Positions 11,580 to 23,639 are shown, counted from the stretch's first letter. The stretch is 64,000 nt of DNA from Dugong dugon (GCA_030035585.1 CM057471.1:97961819-98025818); one strand, 5' to 3'. Numbers and translations are program-made. The notes: generated by a model from the letters alone, not told the origin.

Positions 11580-11985
11580 TTTATTCTTATTGTTGTTGTT
11601 GTCAGTTATTATCAAGTTGGCTCTGACTTATGGCAACCCCATGTACTACAGAATGAAATGTTGTCCAGTCTTTCACCATCTTCATACCACCTGGTATACT
11701 TGAGTCTATTGTTGCAGCCACTGTATTTTTGAGTGACTTTCAATCTAAGGGCCCTCATCTTCTAGTGCTATATTGGACCATGTTCTGTTGTGATCCATAA
11801 GATTTTCATTAGATGAGTTTTGGAGGTGTATCACAGGCCTTTTTTCCTAGTCTGTCTTGGTCTGGAGGCCCTGCTGAAACCTGTCCGCCATGGATGCCCC
11901 TGCTAGTATTTGAAATACCAGTGGTGTAGCTACTGGCATCCTAGCAACATACAAGCCATGACAGTACAACAGACTGACATATGTG
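11580..11985 (-). mobile_element. Short RTE-derived element, minus orientation
   Basis: Read in reverse it has GTCATGGCTTGTATGTTG, CCACTGGTATTTCAAATAC, AGACCAAGACAGACTAGG, then the RTE 3' end ending in CAACAACAACAA. It belongs with 3056-3503 and 35082-35527 but keeps a longer middle (GAGGGCCCTTAGATTGAAAG) before the 3' jump. Confidence 0.65.
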
Positions 11986-12262
11986 TGATGGTGTTATTCT
12001 TATAGTCAGTTCCATTGCTTCTTCATCATGCATCTTCCTTCTGGATGCACTTTTCCTTTTCCTGAAACACATAAATCTTTTAATTTTAGATGGACTAATA
12101 CAAAAATGCCATTTTTGTGAGTCAAAAATGGTCAAACATCAGAAATTTCATATGGTTCAACCCAAGAGTCATTTTAGTGAGGAAATGTGAGTAGTAACTT
12201 TTTCAATGTCTATCTAAAAATGTTTTATTTCACCCTTATGCTTAATTTAGCTGGATATGCAC
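11986..12262. other. Unassigned spacer
   Basis: Two small overlapping open frames on opposite strands, no recognisable product. No repeat assigned. Confidence 0.35.
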
Positions 12263-12676
12263 TGTTAGGGATTGAACTGTGCCCTCCCAGAATATGTGCT
12301 ATAATCCTGATCCTTATACTATGGATGGAATCCTACTTGGAAAAGAGTTTTCTTTGCTATGTTAATGAAGCCATATCACTGCAAGATTTGTCCTAAACCT
12401 AATCACTTTTGAGTGATACAAAGAACAGCATAGACACAGAGACAAGTAAGCATAAATTGGGCAAGATAGATGTCATGCCATCTGAAGATCTAAGGAACAG
12501 ATGCTCAAAGAGACAAGAATCTTCCACCAGAGCAGAGAGAGAGAGCCTTCCCCTGGAGTCAGTGCCCTGAATTCAGACTTCTAGCCTCCTGACGTGTGAG
12601 AAAATAAATTTCTCCTTTTTGAAGCCATGCGCTTCTGGTATTTCTGTTACAGCAGCACTAGGAAACTAAGAAATAC
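12263..12676 (+). mobile_element. MaLR-type (MLT1-like) LTR
   Basis: It begins TGTTAGGGATTGAACTGTGC and ends near GCAGCACTAGGAAACTAAG. CTTCTAGCCTCC, TGTGAGAAAATAAATTTCTC and the closing GGTATTTCTGTTACAGCAGC are hallmarks of MaLR LTRs. No internal viral region is seen, so it is probably a solo LTR. The flanking duplication is not clear. Confidence 0.75.
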
Positions 12677-12995
12677 ACTCTCCACTGGTAGTTATTTTTC
12701 TTCATTGCTTTAAAGATATTCCACTGCCTTTTGGATCATTATTGCTGATGAGAAGTCTGTTAGTCTAATTGCCATTTATTTATAGATAATCTGTCTTTAC
12801 TTTTGGTTTCTTTGTCATTGAAGTTCTGAAGGTTTTTTTAAAAATAGTAAGTCTAGGTGTATATATTTTTTATTTATTTTTGATTTCAGAGGGTTTGTCC
12901 TTCATTTTTAAAAGTTCTATTTGGTATCTTTTCAAATTGGCCTGTTCTTTTTCATAGTGTGTGTTCTTTTCATTATGGTTTTTATTAATTCTTGT
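12677..12995 (-). mobile_element. Old L1M fragment
   Basis: The reversed text resembles the ORF1 side of an old L1M (GATGAGAAGTCTGTTAGTCTAATTG region). Weak match. Confidence 0.35.
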
Positions 12996-13036
12996 ATTAG
13001 TCGGGGTTCTCCAGAGAACCAGAACAAACAGTATAC
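12996..13036 (-). mobile_element. LTR end fragment
   Basis: TGTATTAGTCGGGGTTCTCC and AGAGAACCAGAAC match the terminal sequence of the solo LTR at 43059-43539. Only the end survives; an AfroSINE follows. Confidence 0.55.
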
Positions 13037-13043
13037 TTATATT

Positions 13044-13147
13044 TGTTGTTGTTGTTGTTATTGTGTGCTGTTGAGTTGATTCCAAATCATAGTGACCCTA
13101 TAGGACAGAGAAAAACTGCTCTATAAGGTTTTCTAGGCTGAAATCTT
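13044..13147 (-). mobile_element. AfroSINE, tail half, split by L1
   Basis: A (GTT)n tail, GCTGTTGAGTTGATTCC and GTGACCCTATAGGACAGAG lead up to the 17-bp duplication TTCTAGGCTGAAATCTT at 13131-13147. The remaining half resumes at 17406. Confidence 0.95.
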
Positions 13148-13654
13148 TATTTATTTATCTATTTTTATTGTGCTTTGGATGAAGGTTTATAGAACAAACT
13201 AGTTTCTCGTTAAACAGTTAGTACACATATTGTTTTATGACATTGTTTAACCACCCCATGACATGTCAATACTCTCTCTTCTCGACCGAGTTCCCTATTA
13301 TCAGCTTTTCTGTCCCCTCCTGCCTTCTACTTCTTGCCCCTGGGCTGGTACACCCCTTTAGTCTCATTTTGTTTTATGGGGCTGTCTAATCTTTTGCTGA
13401 AGGGTAAACCTCAGGAGTGACTTCATTAATGAGCTAAAAGGGTGTCTGAGGGCAATACTCTGGGGGTTTTTCCAGTCTCTGTCAAGTCAGAAAGTCTGGT
13501 CTTTTTTTGTGAGTTAGAATTTTGTTTTACATTTTTATCCAGCTCTGTCCAGGACCCTCTGTTGTGCTCCTTGTCAGAGCAGTCACTGGTGGTAGCTGGG
13601 CTCCATCTAATTGTACTGGACTCAGTCTGGTGGGGCCATGGTAGATGTGGTTCT

Positions 13655-14160
13655 TTAGCTCTTCTGTATCTTTGCTGAGTTTCTTTCTAGATGTTCTGTC
13701 CTTTACCATAAGCGGTGTGTTGAAGTCTCCTACTGTCATTGTCAATTTCTCTTTTCAGTGCTGTTAGAGTTTGTTTTATGTATTTTGGAGCCGTCATTGT
13801 GTACGTAGATGTTTATTATGGCTATCTCTTCATGATGGATTGTCCCTTTAATCATGATATAGTGCCCTTCTTTGTCTTTTATGGTGGATTTTGTTTTAAA
13901 GTCTATTTTATCTGAGATTAGTACTGCCACTTCTGCTCTTTTTTGGTAGCTGTTTGCTTGATATATTTTTTGCCATCCTTTGATTTTTAATAAATTTGTG
14001 TCTTTGTTTCTATGGTGTGTCTCTTGTAGACAGCGTATTGATGGATCTTATTTTTTTATCCATTCTATCTCTTTATGGGTGCATTTAAGCCATTTATGTT
14101 CAGTGTGATTATTGATAGGTGTGAGTTTATAGCTGTCATTTGTAGTGCAGTTTTTTGTGG
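13655..14160 (-). pseudogene. L1 ORF2 endonuclease remnant
   Basis: Frames at 13527-13745 and 13742-13930 read VGDFNTPLMVKDRTSRKK and VLISDKIDFKTKSTIKDKEG, the endonuclease segment of L1 ORF2 that would nick target DNA. The upstream frame runs out of ORF2 straight into reversed 3' UTR, showing the deletion joint. Reverse transcriptase is absent. Confidence 0.85.
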
Positions 14161-15722
14161 GGCTGACGTTTTCTTTGTTCCTCTTACTCTCCTGTGCTGA
14201 ATTCCTTTTGTTTGTGCTTTTTTTTTCATTTCTTTTGTTTTTGTAGATTTTGTTTTTACTGAGATTTTATGTTTTTCCTCTTTATTTTGATGAGTAGTTT
14301 TGTTAACTTTCTTTGTGGTTGCCTTGAAATTTACCCTGATCTTCCCAGGTTTGAACCAGTCTATTATTACTTGATATCACCTTGCCTTCCTCTCCACTAG
14401 AAAGTTCTATACCTACACCATTTATTCCCTCCTTTATTGCTCTGACATTGTTGTCATTTGCAGATTAACCTCTATGGTTCCCTGTTGTAATTCTTTTGGT
14501 TTTGAATAGTCCTTGAGAGTTCATTTCCTAGGTTGGTATCTGGCTGGTGCAATCTTGTGTCCTAGATTCAGGCTGTGGTCTGATGTTTGTTCTCAAACTG
14601 AAGGACTCCCTTTAACAATTCTTGTAAGTGTGGTTTGGTTTTTACATATTCCCTTAATTTCTGTTTATCTGGAAATGTCCTAATTTCATCATCATATTTG
14701 AATGAGTGTTTTGCAAGATATATTATTCTTGGTTGGTAATTTTTCTCTTTCAAGGTTTTATACATGTCATGTCATTGCCTTCTTGCCTGCATGATTTCTG
14801 CCAAATAATCAGAGCTTAGTCTTATTGTTTCCCCTCTGTACGTGACTTTTCATTTTCCTCGAGCTGCTCTTAGGATTCTTGTTTGTCTTTGGTTTTAGCG
14901 AGTGTGGTTATGCTATGCTTTGGTGATTTTCTTTTGGGGTTTATCTTATGTGGTGTTCGTTGAGCTTCTTGGATGGTCAGCTTTTCATCTTTCATGATAT
15001 TGGGGAAGTGTTCTGTCAGCAATTCTTCAGTGATCCTCTCTGTGTTTTTGTTTTCTTCCCCTGTTCTGGAACCCTAATCACTCACAAGTTCTTGCTTTTG
15101 ATTGTATCTCACATCATTCTCAGAGTTTCTTAATTTTTTTCGTTCTTTTTTCTGATTTTTTCTCAAACAGAGTTGTATCCAAGTGTTTTCCATTTAGCTG
15201 ATCCTGTCTTCCATGGTTTCAAACCTGCTTCTCAGCCCTTCTATGCACTGTCCATTTCTGAAATCTTATTGTTTATCTTTTGGATTTCTAGCTGTTGTTT
15301 TTGTATGATTTCTAGTTGTGAATGTATTTTTGTATTATTTTCCTGAATTCTTCCATTTTTTGGTCTGTATTTTCCATGAATTTGTCTGCCTTTTCCATGA
15401 ATTTGTCTATTTTTTCCTCCTTTTTGCCTGCTTTTTGCTTCAACTCTTGGATATGTCTGAATATTAGAGATTTGAGTTCCCTATCAAGTAATTCTAGAGC
15501 CTTTTTTTGTACTGCAAGGTCATCTGGAGCTTTATTTTGTATGCCTACTGGAACTATCCTGTCCTGTTTTTGTGTATGTTTTGATATAGTCTGCTGTCTT
15601 TGGGACATTAAGCAGTTATTTGCTTCATTTACTGATTGTAGATTTATTTGTTTTGTCCTGATTTTTTGTTTTATTTGGTTATGTCTAAGCAGGCAGCCTG
15701 TGCGTTCTTGTTGTTTGCTCAT
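14161..15722 (-). pseudogene. L1 ORF1 remnant (RNA-binding chaperone)
   Basis: ORF1 starts at ATG 15722 (MSKQQERTG). The first 136 codons are open and lysine/glutamate rich with heptad-like KFMEKADKFMENTDQKMEEF text, the coiled coil that trimerises ORF1p. The frame breaks near 15312. The distal RRM/CTD part at 14161-15300 shows only scattered ORF1-like residues (for example FPDKQKLREYVKTKPHLQE at 14568-14765). It is inactive. Confidence 0.8.
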
Positions 15723-17405
15723 CTGTGGGCATGATACTTTTCAACACCTTGTCCAATCAGAAGGGCCAGTCAGTCAGCTATGGTGCAGCAGGGCAGGTCC
15801 AGCTGAAGGGGAGGGGCTGGGACGAGTTGCTTGTGGCATGTACTAGATCTGACAGAGCAGGCCAGGAATCAGTACAGGGCAGGTTACAGTAGGCTGTGCC
15901 TGTGCTGCTCGGGGGTGTGATGTTCAGAGCACAGTGCAGGTAGGCAGGAAGGAGGAGGGAAGTTGTGATGTGTAGAGCTAAGATGAGTATGGGAAAGAAG
16001 AGAGAGAGCAGAGAAAAACAGGAGCCAAAAACAAACAAAAAAACAATAAAAAAATAAAAACAAACAAACAGAAAAACACACACACGCAGAAGAGTGCTAA
16101 GGGAGCTTGCCATTGGAGTGGAGAGACAAGAGACAGAAAAATGGAGAGAAAAAAAAAGAGAAAAAGAAAAAACAAAGTAAATAAAAATTATTAAAAAAAA
16201 AAAAAGAACAGCAAAGCCCCCAGGGATCCCACCAGTGTGGCTGCAAAGACCGGGGAAATGGCTCCTAGGCCGAGAAGTACAGCCTGGCTCAAAGGGGCAG
16301 AAGTGTCATGCAGTGCCAGGTATTCAGGAGACAGGAAAAAAAGGGAAGCATAGAGAGATGAGAAACTGAGAAATGAAGAAAGACAAAAAGGGAAAAAGAG
16401 AAAAAAGAAATGCCCCCAGGGATCTCACCTGTCCCACTGCGCAGCCTAGGGAAGTTGCTCCTAAGCTGGGCAGTACAGTCTGGCTAGAAGGTGCTCCCAA
16501 GCTGCAAAAAGAAAAGAAAACAAACAAAGAAACAAGACAAAACTAACAAAAAAAAAAAAAAGAAGAAGAAAGAGTCCCTGTGGATCCTACCAGCATGGCA
16601 GCAAGGATCAGGGAAGCAGTTCCCATGCCTTTCAAGAAGAAGCAAAGCTGGCATATGGATCCAGGTGTTTGAGAGAAAGGAGAGGGAAGTGGTGAGAGGC
16701 AGGGAAGAAACCAGAAGAATCGGAAAAAAGAAACATCAGCAGCAAACAGATGGTACTGATGGAGCCGGCCAGTGTGGGTGGGGCCAATACAAGTGTCATG
16801 AGTGCAGAGCTGGTGTGTCCTGGCCAAGAGACTGTGGCCAGCTGGGAAGTAGAGGAGGCCAAGTAGAAGAATGGTGGGGGGTGGGAAAGCGTATATCGCT
16901 GGTTACTGAGTGCTCTGTTTCCTGCTGGGAGCTCCATGAAGCTGCCTTCCTGTATTCCTTGTCTACTGATCTCCGATGTGGGTGGGGCAAATCCAAGCAG
17001 TATCGACCCTGCAATTCCTGTCCCGCCAAGTGATAACAGCCACCCAGGAAGGGGTGGAGGCCGAGTGAGGGGGAGAACTATGGAGGGTGTGAAAGTGTAT
17101 GCTGCTGGTTACCAGTTGTTCTGTCTCCTGCTGGAGGTTTCATGAAGCTGCTTTCCCATACTCCTTGTCTGCTGATCTTTGGCTGATGTCTGACAGGAGT
17201 CCAAGATGGCAAATCCTTGCTGCATTAGCTGATAGGGGACCTCTGCATGTATCTCTCCTCGTTCTCCATCCTCTTGTCAGTTTCTTATTCCATTCGGTGC
17301 TTGGCTGAGTTCTTTGTCTCTTCATTAAATGCTTAGGGTTCCAGGATTGATGTTTGTCTCTGTTTTACTTAGTTTTTTGGGTCTTTGCCATGGAGGGACA
17401 GCATG
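15723..17405 (-). promoter_or_regulatory. L1 5' UTR with tandem modules
   Basis: On the plus strand, three GGGATC-type modules start near 16216, 16414 and 16575, separated by purine-rich runs. A 206-bp direct duplication follows: GTGGGTGGGG at about 16775 and 16979, CATGAAGCTGC at 16935 and 17141. A degraded YY1-like CCAAGATGGC lies at 17201. In L1 generally the 5' UTR holds the internal promoter. The start of the element is at 17405. Confidence 0.75.
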
Positions 17406-17530
17406 TTCTAGGCTGAAATCTTGATGGGAGCAGATCACCAGATCTTTTCTCCCATGGAACGGCTTGTGGGCTTGAACTGCCGACCTTTTGGTTAGCAGCT
17501 GAATGCTTAACCATTGTGCAACCAGGTCTC
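17406..17530 (-). mobile_element. AfroSINE, head half, split by L1
   Basis: After the 17-bp duplication it continues GATGGGAGCAGATCACCAG, then the reversed box B (GGGCTTGAACTGCCGACC) and head (ACCATTGTGCAACCAGGTC). With 13044-13147 it rebuilds one long-type AfroSINE. Confidence 0.95.
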
Positions 17531-18607
17531 TCTCTTGCTGTTTCTCCCCTTCCCTCTCCCTCTCCCTCTCCCTTTCTTCTCTCTCTCCTATCGCCTTAAT
17601 TTCTCTCTTATCTGGCAGACGGGGATTTTTTTTTTCTAGATTGGCTTTCTGTTAATTTGTTGTTATATTTGCTACCTTTCGCTCACCATTTCTAAATGTT
17701 TATAGTGAGAGTACAATCCCGCCACAACAACTTTGAAAGTCATGTTCTTGAAAGTCCTGTTTGCCTCAGATATTTTTCTATTTATATCTTCTCTGTCTGT
17801 GGTCTTCCTTAGTGTTTCTTTGTTGCCCTTCTATTCTGTGGCCTTTTTTGTTGCCACCAGTAGAAGGTCTAACATTCTAAATAAAATGTTATGTTTTTAT
17901 ATAAGGTGTGTTATCTTAAAAAGTATATATATATACACACTCACTCATGCTCATAGCAGAGTCACCCTAAGTCAGCAATGGGTTATATATTTATAATATA
18001 TAACAATCTCTCTTCTCTCCAGATGGCTTTCGCCTGTATTTTCATTAAATCCATGTAGTGTTATAGCTGCAAAATACAGTTTGTTGAAAATTACCCCCAC
18101 AAGATGGAGGAATTTCCTTAAGAAAGTAGGCACAGATCTTGAAATGGATATCTGCTTTTTTGCCCTCATCCTTATTAGTCCAGAATGCTGAAATTAAGGA
18201 AACTAAGAATTTTGAGGCTATTAGTATCCAGGAGACCAAAGCAGGATTTTATGCAAGACTTTCTGGAATGGTCAACCATTTTTATTCTTTATTCTATTCT
18301 TCCATCTGTCAATCACAAAAAATAATCCAACACTCGTCTTGCAGGATTATTTGGTCTAGAGGATATTATTTTCTTGGGTAAAAATCAGTAATTTGTTTAT
18401 ATAAACCTTCTCATTGGAGATTTCTAGTTTTTAAAATAAATGATAAATTGTAGTTAGTAAATTTTATAGTTTGTCCTAAGGATATTTTATTCACGGAGTT
18501 ATTTGAAAATTGATAGACACTTTATTTCTATTTTTATGGGTGTTTTTTAAATTAATTAGTAAAACTAGTTAACCATAATAACTTTTACAGGGTAGCAAAA
18601 CATTTAC

Positions 18608-18652
<45 letters not shown>

Positions 18653-18846
18653 GCTCTAGAGCTGTGCCATGCCATTAACATCATTTTCATTTACTTTTTG
18701 TTTTTTCTGGCAACACTTGAATGTGCTCTGACAAGCCACATTCAGTTATAAATATTTCAAAAACTAAGCAAGGAGGGAGTCATCCCTTAACCACAGTCCT
18801 AGAGTGTAAGAAGGATGCACACAGCTGTGGTAACACCATGTAATTA
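17531..18846. other. Low-copy sequence with simple repeats
   Basis: A (CCCTCT)n tract lies at about 17545-17575 and an (AC)n microsatellite at 18609-18650. Small open frames at 17733-17996 and 18139-18381 show no coding character. No gene seen. Confidence 0.45.
18609..18650. repeat. (AC)n microsatellite
   Basis: About 21 uninterrupted AC units follow TTTACTATAC. Confidence 0.98.
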
Positions 18847-19785
18847 CTTAATTAAAAAAAATTTTTTTATTGTACTTTAGATGAATGTTTACAGAACAAA
18901 TAGTTTCTCATTGAACAGTTAGTATGCATATTGTTTTATGACAATGGTTAACAACCCCGCTACATGGCAACACCTTCTCTTCTCAGCCTTGGGTTCCGTA
19001 TTACCAGCTTTCCTGTCCCTTCCTGCCTTCTAGTCCTTGTCCCTGGACTGTTGTGCCCCATTAGCCTCATTTTATTTTATGGGGCTGTCTAATCTTTGGC
19101 TGAATGGTGAACCTTAGGAGACAATTCATTACTGAGCTAAAAGGGTGTCCAGGGGCCATATTCTTGGGGTTTCTCCAGCCTCTGTCAGGCCAGTAAGTCT
19201 GGTCTTTTTTTTTGAGTTACAATTTTGTTCTACATTTTTCTCCAGCTCTGTCCAGTACCCTCTGTTGTGATCCCTGTCAGAGCAGTCAGTGGTGGTAGCC
19301 AGGCACCATCTAGTTGTACTGGACTATGTCTGGTGGAGGCCCTGGTAGCTGTGGTGCATTAGTCCTTTGGACTAATCTTTCCCTTGTATCTTGTTTTCTT
19401 CATTCTCCCTTGCTGCTGAAGGGGTGAGACCAGTGGAGAATCTTAGACGGCTGCTCACAGGTTTTTAAGACCCCAGACACTACTCACCAAGGTAGTATAC
19501 AGAACATTTTCTTTATAAATTATGTGATGCCAATTGAGCTAGATGTTCCCCTGGACTATGGCCCCCACAGCCCTCCGCCCAGCAGTTCAGTCCCTCAGGG
19601 AGTTTGGATATGTTAACCTTTCCTTGTACAAGTTGTGCTGGCTTCCCCAGTATTGTGTACTGTCCTACCCTTCACCAAAGTTACCATTTATCTATTGTCT
19701 ATTTAGTATTTCCCCCTCCACCCCCTCATCCCTCGTAACCAACAAACTCTCTGTGTGTAAACTTTTTCATGAATTTTTAGAGTGG
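18847..19785 (-). other. L1 3' UTR
   Basis: Landmarks shared with all the short copies in this window: TTATTGTACTTTAGATGAA, GTTACAATTTTGTTCTACAT, GGTAGCCAGGCACCATCTAG, AGACCCCAGACACTACTCAC and CTTCACCAAAGTT. It is non-coding and is the part most often retained after truncation. Confidence 0.9.
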
Positions 19786-22700
19786 AGGTCACATACAATA
19801 TCTGTCCTTTTGTGATTGACTTATTTCACTCAGCATAATGTCCTCCGGTTTCATCCATGTTATGAGATGCTTCACAGATTCATCATTGTTCTTTATCATT
19901 GTATAATACTCCATTGTGTGTATGTAACACAGTTTGTTTATCCATATGTCTGTTGGTGGGCATCTAGGTTGTTTCCATCTTTTTGCTATTGTGAACAATG
20001 CTGCAATGAACATGGGTGTGCATACGTCTGTTAGTGTGATGGCTCTTATTTCTCTGGAATATATTCCTAGGAGTGGGATTGCTGGATTGTATGGTATTTC
20101 TATTTCTAGCTTTCTAAGGAAGCACCATATCATTTTCCAAAATGGTTGTATCATTTTGTATTCCCACCAGCAGTGCATAAGAGTTCCGATCTCCCTGCAG
20201 CCTCTTCAACATTTCTTATTTCCAGTTTTTTTGATTCGTGCCAGTAATGCCGGGGTGAGATGGTATCTCATTGTGGTTTTAATTGGCATTTCTCTAATAG
20301 CTAGTGATCGTGAGCATTTCCTCATGTGTCTGTTGGCCACTTGAATGTCTTCTTTGGTGAAGTGTCTGTTCATTTCCTTTGCCCAGTTAATTGGATTATT
20401 TGTCTTTTTGTTGTAGAGGTGTGCATTTTCTTGTAGATTTTAGAAATTAGACCTTGTCTGATTTGTAATGTTCAAAATTTTTTCCCAGTCTGTAGGTTCT
20501 CTTTTCACTCTTTTGGTGAAGTCTTTTGATGAGCATAAGGGTTTGATTTTTAGAAGATCCCAGTTATCTAGCTTATCTTCTGGAGTTTGTGTGTTGTTGG
20601 TTAGGGTTTGTAACCTGTTAATGCTGTGTATTAGGGCCTCTAGTATTGACCCTATTTTTTTTTTTCTATGAACTTTATGGTTTTGGGCTTTATATTTAGG
20701 TCTTTGATCCATTTTGAATTATTTGTGTATATGGTGTGAGGTATGGCTCCTGTTTCATTTTTTTGCAGATGGACATCGAGTTTTGCCAGCACCATTTGTT
20801 GAAAAGACTGTCTTTTCCCCATTTGATGGACTTTGGGCCCTTGTCAAAGATCAGGTTACTGTAGGTGAATGGATTTACATCTGGGTTCTCAATTCTGTTC
20901 CATTGGTCAATGTATATGTCGTTGTACCAGTACCAGGCTGTTTTGACTACTGTAGCTGAATAGTAGGTTCTGAGGTCAGGTAGTGAGAGTCCTCCTACTT
21001 TATTCTTCTGCAATGGTGCTTTACTTATTCAGGGCTTCTTCCGTTTCCATATAAAGTTAACGATTAGTTTTTCCATCTCTTTAAAGAATGTTGTTGATAT
21101 TTGGATCAGGATTGCATCGTATTTGTAAATTGCTTTGGGTAGAATTGTCATTTTCACAATGTTGAGTCTACCTATCCATGAGCATGGTGTGTTTTTCCAT
21201 TTATGTAGATTACTTTTTGTTTCTTGCAGTAGTGTTTTGTAGTTTTCTTTGTATAAGTCCTTTACATCCCTGGTTAGATTTATTCCTAAGTATTTTATTT
21301 TTTTAGGGGCTATTATAAATGGTGTTTTCCTGATTTCCTTTTCATCGTTCTCTTTGTTGGTGTATAGGAATCCAGCTGATTTTTGTATGTTTATCTTGTG
21401 TCCTGCTACTCTCCTGAATCTTTCTATTAGTTCCAGTAGTTTTCTCATGGAGTCTTTAGGGTTTTCTATGTAAAGTATGGTATCATCCACAAACAGGGAC
21501 AGTTTAACTTTTTCATTACCAATTTGGATGCCCTTTATTTCTTTTTCTTGCCTTATTGCTGTAGCTAGAACTTCCAGCACAATGTTAAATAGGAGTGGTG
21601 ATAAAGGGCATCCTTGTCTTGTTCCTGTTCTCAAGGGGAATGTTTTAAGTTTCTCTCCATTAAGAATGATGCTGGCTGTTGGTTTTGCATAGATGCCCTT
21701 TATTATGTTGAGAAATTTCCCTTCTGTATCTATTTTATTGAGAGTTTTTATCAGGAATGGGTGTTGGACTTTGTCAAATGCCTTTTCTGTGTCAATTGAG
21801 AAGACCATGTGATTCTTTTCTTTCCTTTTATTTATGTGGTGGATTATGTTGATTGATTTTCTAATGTTGAACCATCCTTGTATACCTGGTATGAATCCTA
21901 CTTGGTCGTGGTGTATTATTTTTTTGATATGATGCTGAATTCTATTGGCTAGAATTTTGTTGAGAATTTTTGCATCTATATTCATGAGAGATATTGGTCT
22001 GTAATTTTCTTTTTCTGTGGCATCTTTGCCTGGTTTTGGTATCAGGGTTATGCTGGCTTCATAGAATGAATTCGGAAGAGTTGCTTCCTTTTCTATGTTC
22101 TGAAATAGTTTCAGTAGTGCTGGTATAAGTTCTTCTCTGAATGTCTGGTAGAATTCTCCAGTGAAGCCATCTGGGCCAGGGTTTTTTTTTGGGGGGGGGG
22201 GCGGATTTTTAAATTATCTTTTCAGTCTCTTCTCTCGTTATGGGTCTGTTCAGATTTTCAACAACACTTTGTGATAGTTTGGGTAGGTATTGTGTTTCTA
22301 GAAATTTATCCAATTTGCTCTAGGTTTTCAAATATGCTGGAGTGTAGTTTTTCATAATACTCTGTTATGATCCTTTTTATTTCAGTTGGGTCAGTTGTAA
22401 TGTCACCCATTTCATTTCTAATTTGGGTTATTTGTGTCCTCTCCTGTTTTTGTTTTGTCAGTCTGGCCAGTGGTTTGTCGATTTTGTTGATGCTTGCAAA
22501 GAATCAAGTTTTGGTTTTGTTGATTCAATTGTTTTTCTATTCTCTATTGCATTTATTTCTGCTCCGATCTTTATTATTTCCTTTCTTCTGGCGGCTGTGG
22601 GTTTTTTTGCTGCTCTCTTTCTATTTTTTTGAGTTCTGTAGTTAATGTTTTGATTTTGTCCCTTTCTTCTTTTTTGATGTGGGCACTTATTGCTACAAAT

Positions 22701-23620
22701 TGTCCTCTGAGGATTGCCTTTGCTGTGTCCCAAAGGTTTTAGTATGATTTATTTGCATTTTTGTTTGATTCTAGGAATTCTTTGATTCCATCTCTGATTT
22801 CTTCTGTTACCCAGTGATGTATAAGCAGGGTGTTATTCAGTTTCCATGTAATTGATTTTTTTTCCTTGTTCTTCCTGTTGTTAATTTCTACCTTGATGGC
22901 GTTGTGATCAGAGGAGATACTTTGAATGACTTCAACGTTTTGGATCTTGTTGAGGATTGCTCTGTGGCCTAAGATGTGGTCTATTCTGAAGAACATCCCA
23001 TGTGTATTGGAAAAGAATGTGTACTTTGCAGCTGTAGGGTGGAGTGTTCTATATATATCTGAGGTCAAGTTGGCTGATTATGCCCTTAAGGTCTTCTGTA
23101 TCTTTGTTGAGTTTCTTTTTAGATGTTCTGTCCTTTACCAACAGTGGTGTGTTGAAGTCTCCTACTATTATTGTGGAACTGACAATTTCTCTCTTCAGTG
23201 CTGTTAGAGTTTGTTTTATGTATTTTGGAGCCCTGGGTGTGTAGATGTTTATTATGTTATGTCTTTATGACGGATTGTCCTCTTAATGATTATATAGTGT
23301 CCTTCTTTGTCTTTTATGGTGGATTTTGTTTTAAAGTCTATTTTATCTGAGATTAGTATTTCCACTCCTGCTCTGTTTTGGTAGTTGTTTGCTTGATATA
23401 TTTTTTCCCGTCCTTTGATTTTAAATAAAGTTACTTCTTTGTTTCTAAGGTGTGTCTTTTGTTGACAGCGTATTGATGGATCCTGTTTTTTTTATCCATT
23501 CTGTCACTCTCTGTCTCTTTATGGGTGAATTGAGGCCATTTACATTCAGTTTAATTAGTGATAGGTGTGAGTTTATTGCTGTCATTTTGTAGTGCATTTG
23601 TTTGTGGGGCTGACGTTTTC
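19786..23620 (-). pseudogene. L1 ORF2 (endonuclease, reverse transcriptase), broken
   Basis: ORF2p nicks DNA and reverse-transcribes L1 RNA in the nucleus. Open blocks in sense order are: endonuclease at 22739-23068 (RIDHILGH, SSDHNAIK, so the SDH motif is kept); RT at 21029-21985, 318 codons (STGTRQGC-like [16 protein letters not shown], and catalytic [13 protein letters not shown], the FADD motif with A to V but both aspartates kept); then 20696-21013, 20440-20712 and the C-terminus at 19789-20178 (PYNPAIPLLGIYSRE, MEYYTMIKNN). Frameshifts separate the blocks. A homopolymer tract (T10 G11) at about 22183-22203 breaks the endonuclease-RT linker. Confidence 0.9.
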
Positions 23621-23639
23621 TTTGTTCCTCTTACTCTCC

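Larger units (their letters stand above)
13148..17405 (-). mobile_element. L1, 5' complete in appearance but internally deleted, nested in AfroSINE
   Basis: The minus-strand L1 runs from its A-rich tail (T-rich at 13148) through part of the 3' UTR to about 13654. It then joins directly to the ORF2 endonuclease region, ORF1, and a 1.7-kb 5' UTR ending at 17405. It is flanked by the exact 17-bp duplication at 13131-13147 and 17406-17422, so it moved as a unit. Compared with the copy at 18.85-26.69 kb it lacks about 3.7 kb (rest of 3' UTR, RT and C-terminus). It cannot encode a working ORF2. Confidence 0.95.

Noticed and set aside
13655-13655. Splicing as the cause of the internally deleted L1.
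   Set aside because: No GT donor or AG acceptor is visible at the joint when compared with the intact copy.
15322-15846. A 174-codon plus-strand open frame.
   Set aside because: It is the antisense shadow of the L1 ORF1 coiled coil.
16491-17033. Plus-strand open frames antisense to the L1 5' UTRs (16491-17033 and 26084-26581), resembling the idea of primate ORF0.
   Set aside because: Both begin at GTG, not ATG. They agree in frame for only about 50 codons and then diverge by frameshift; purine-rich UTR sequence is naturally poor in stops.
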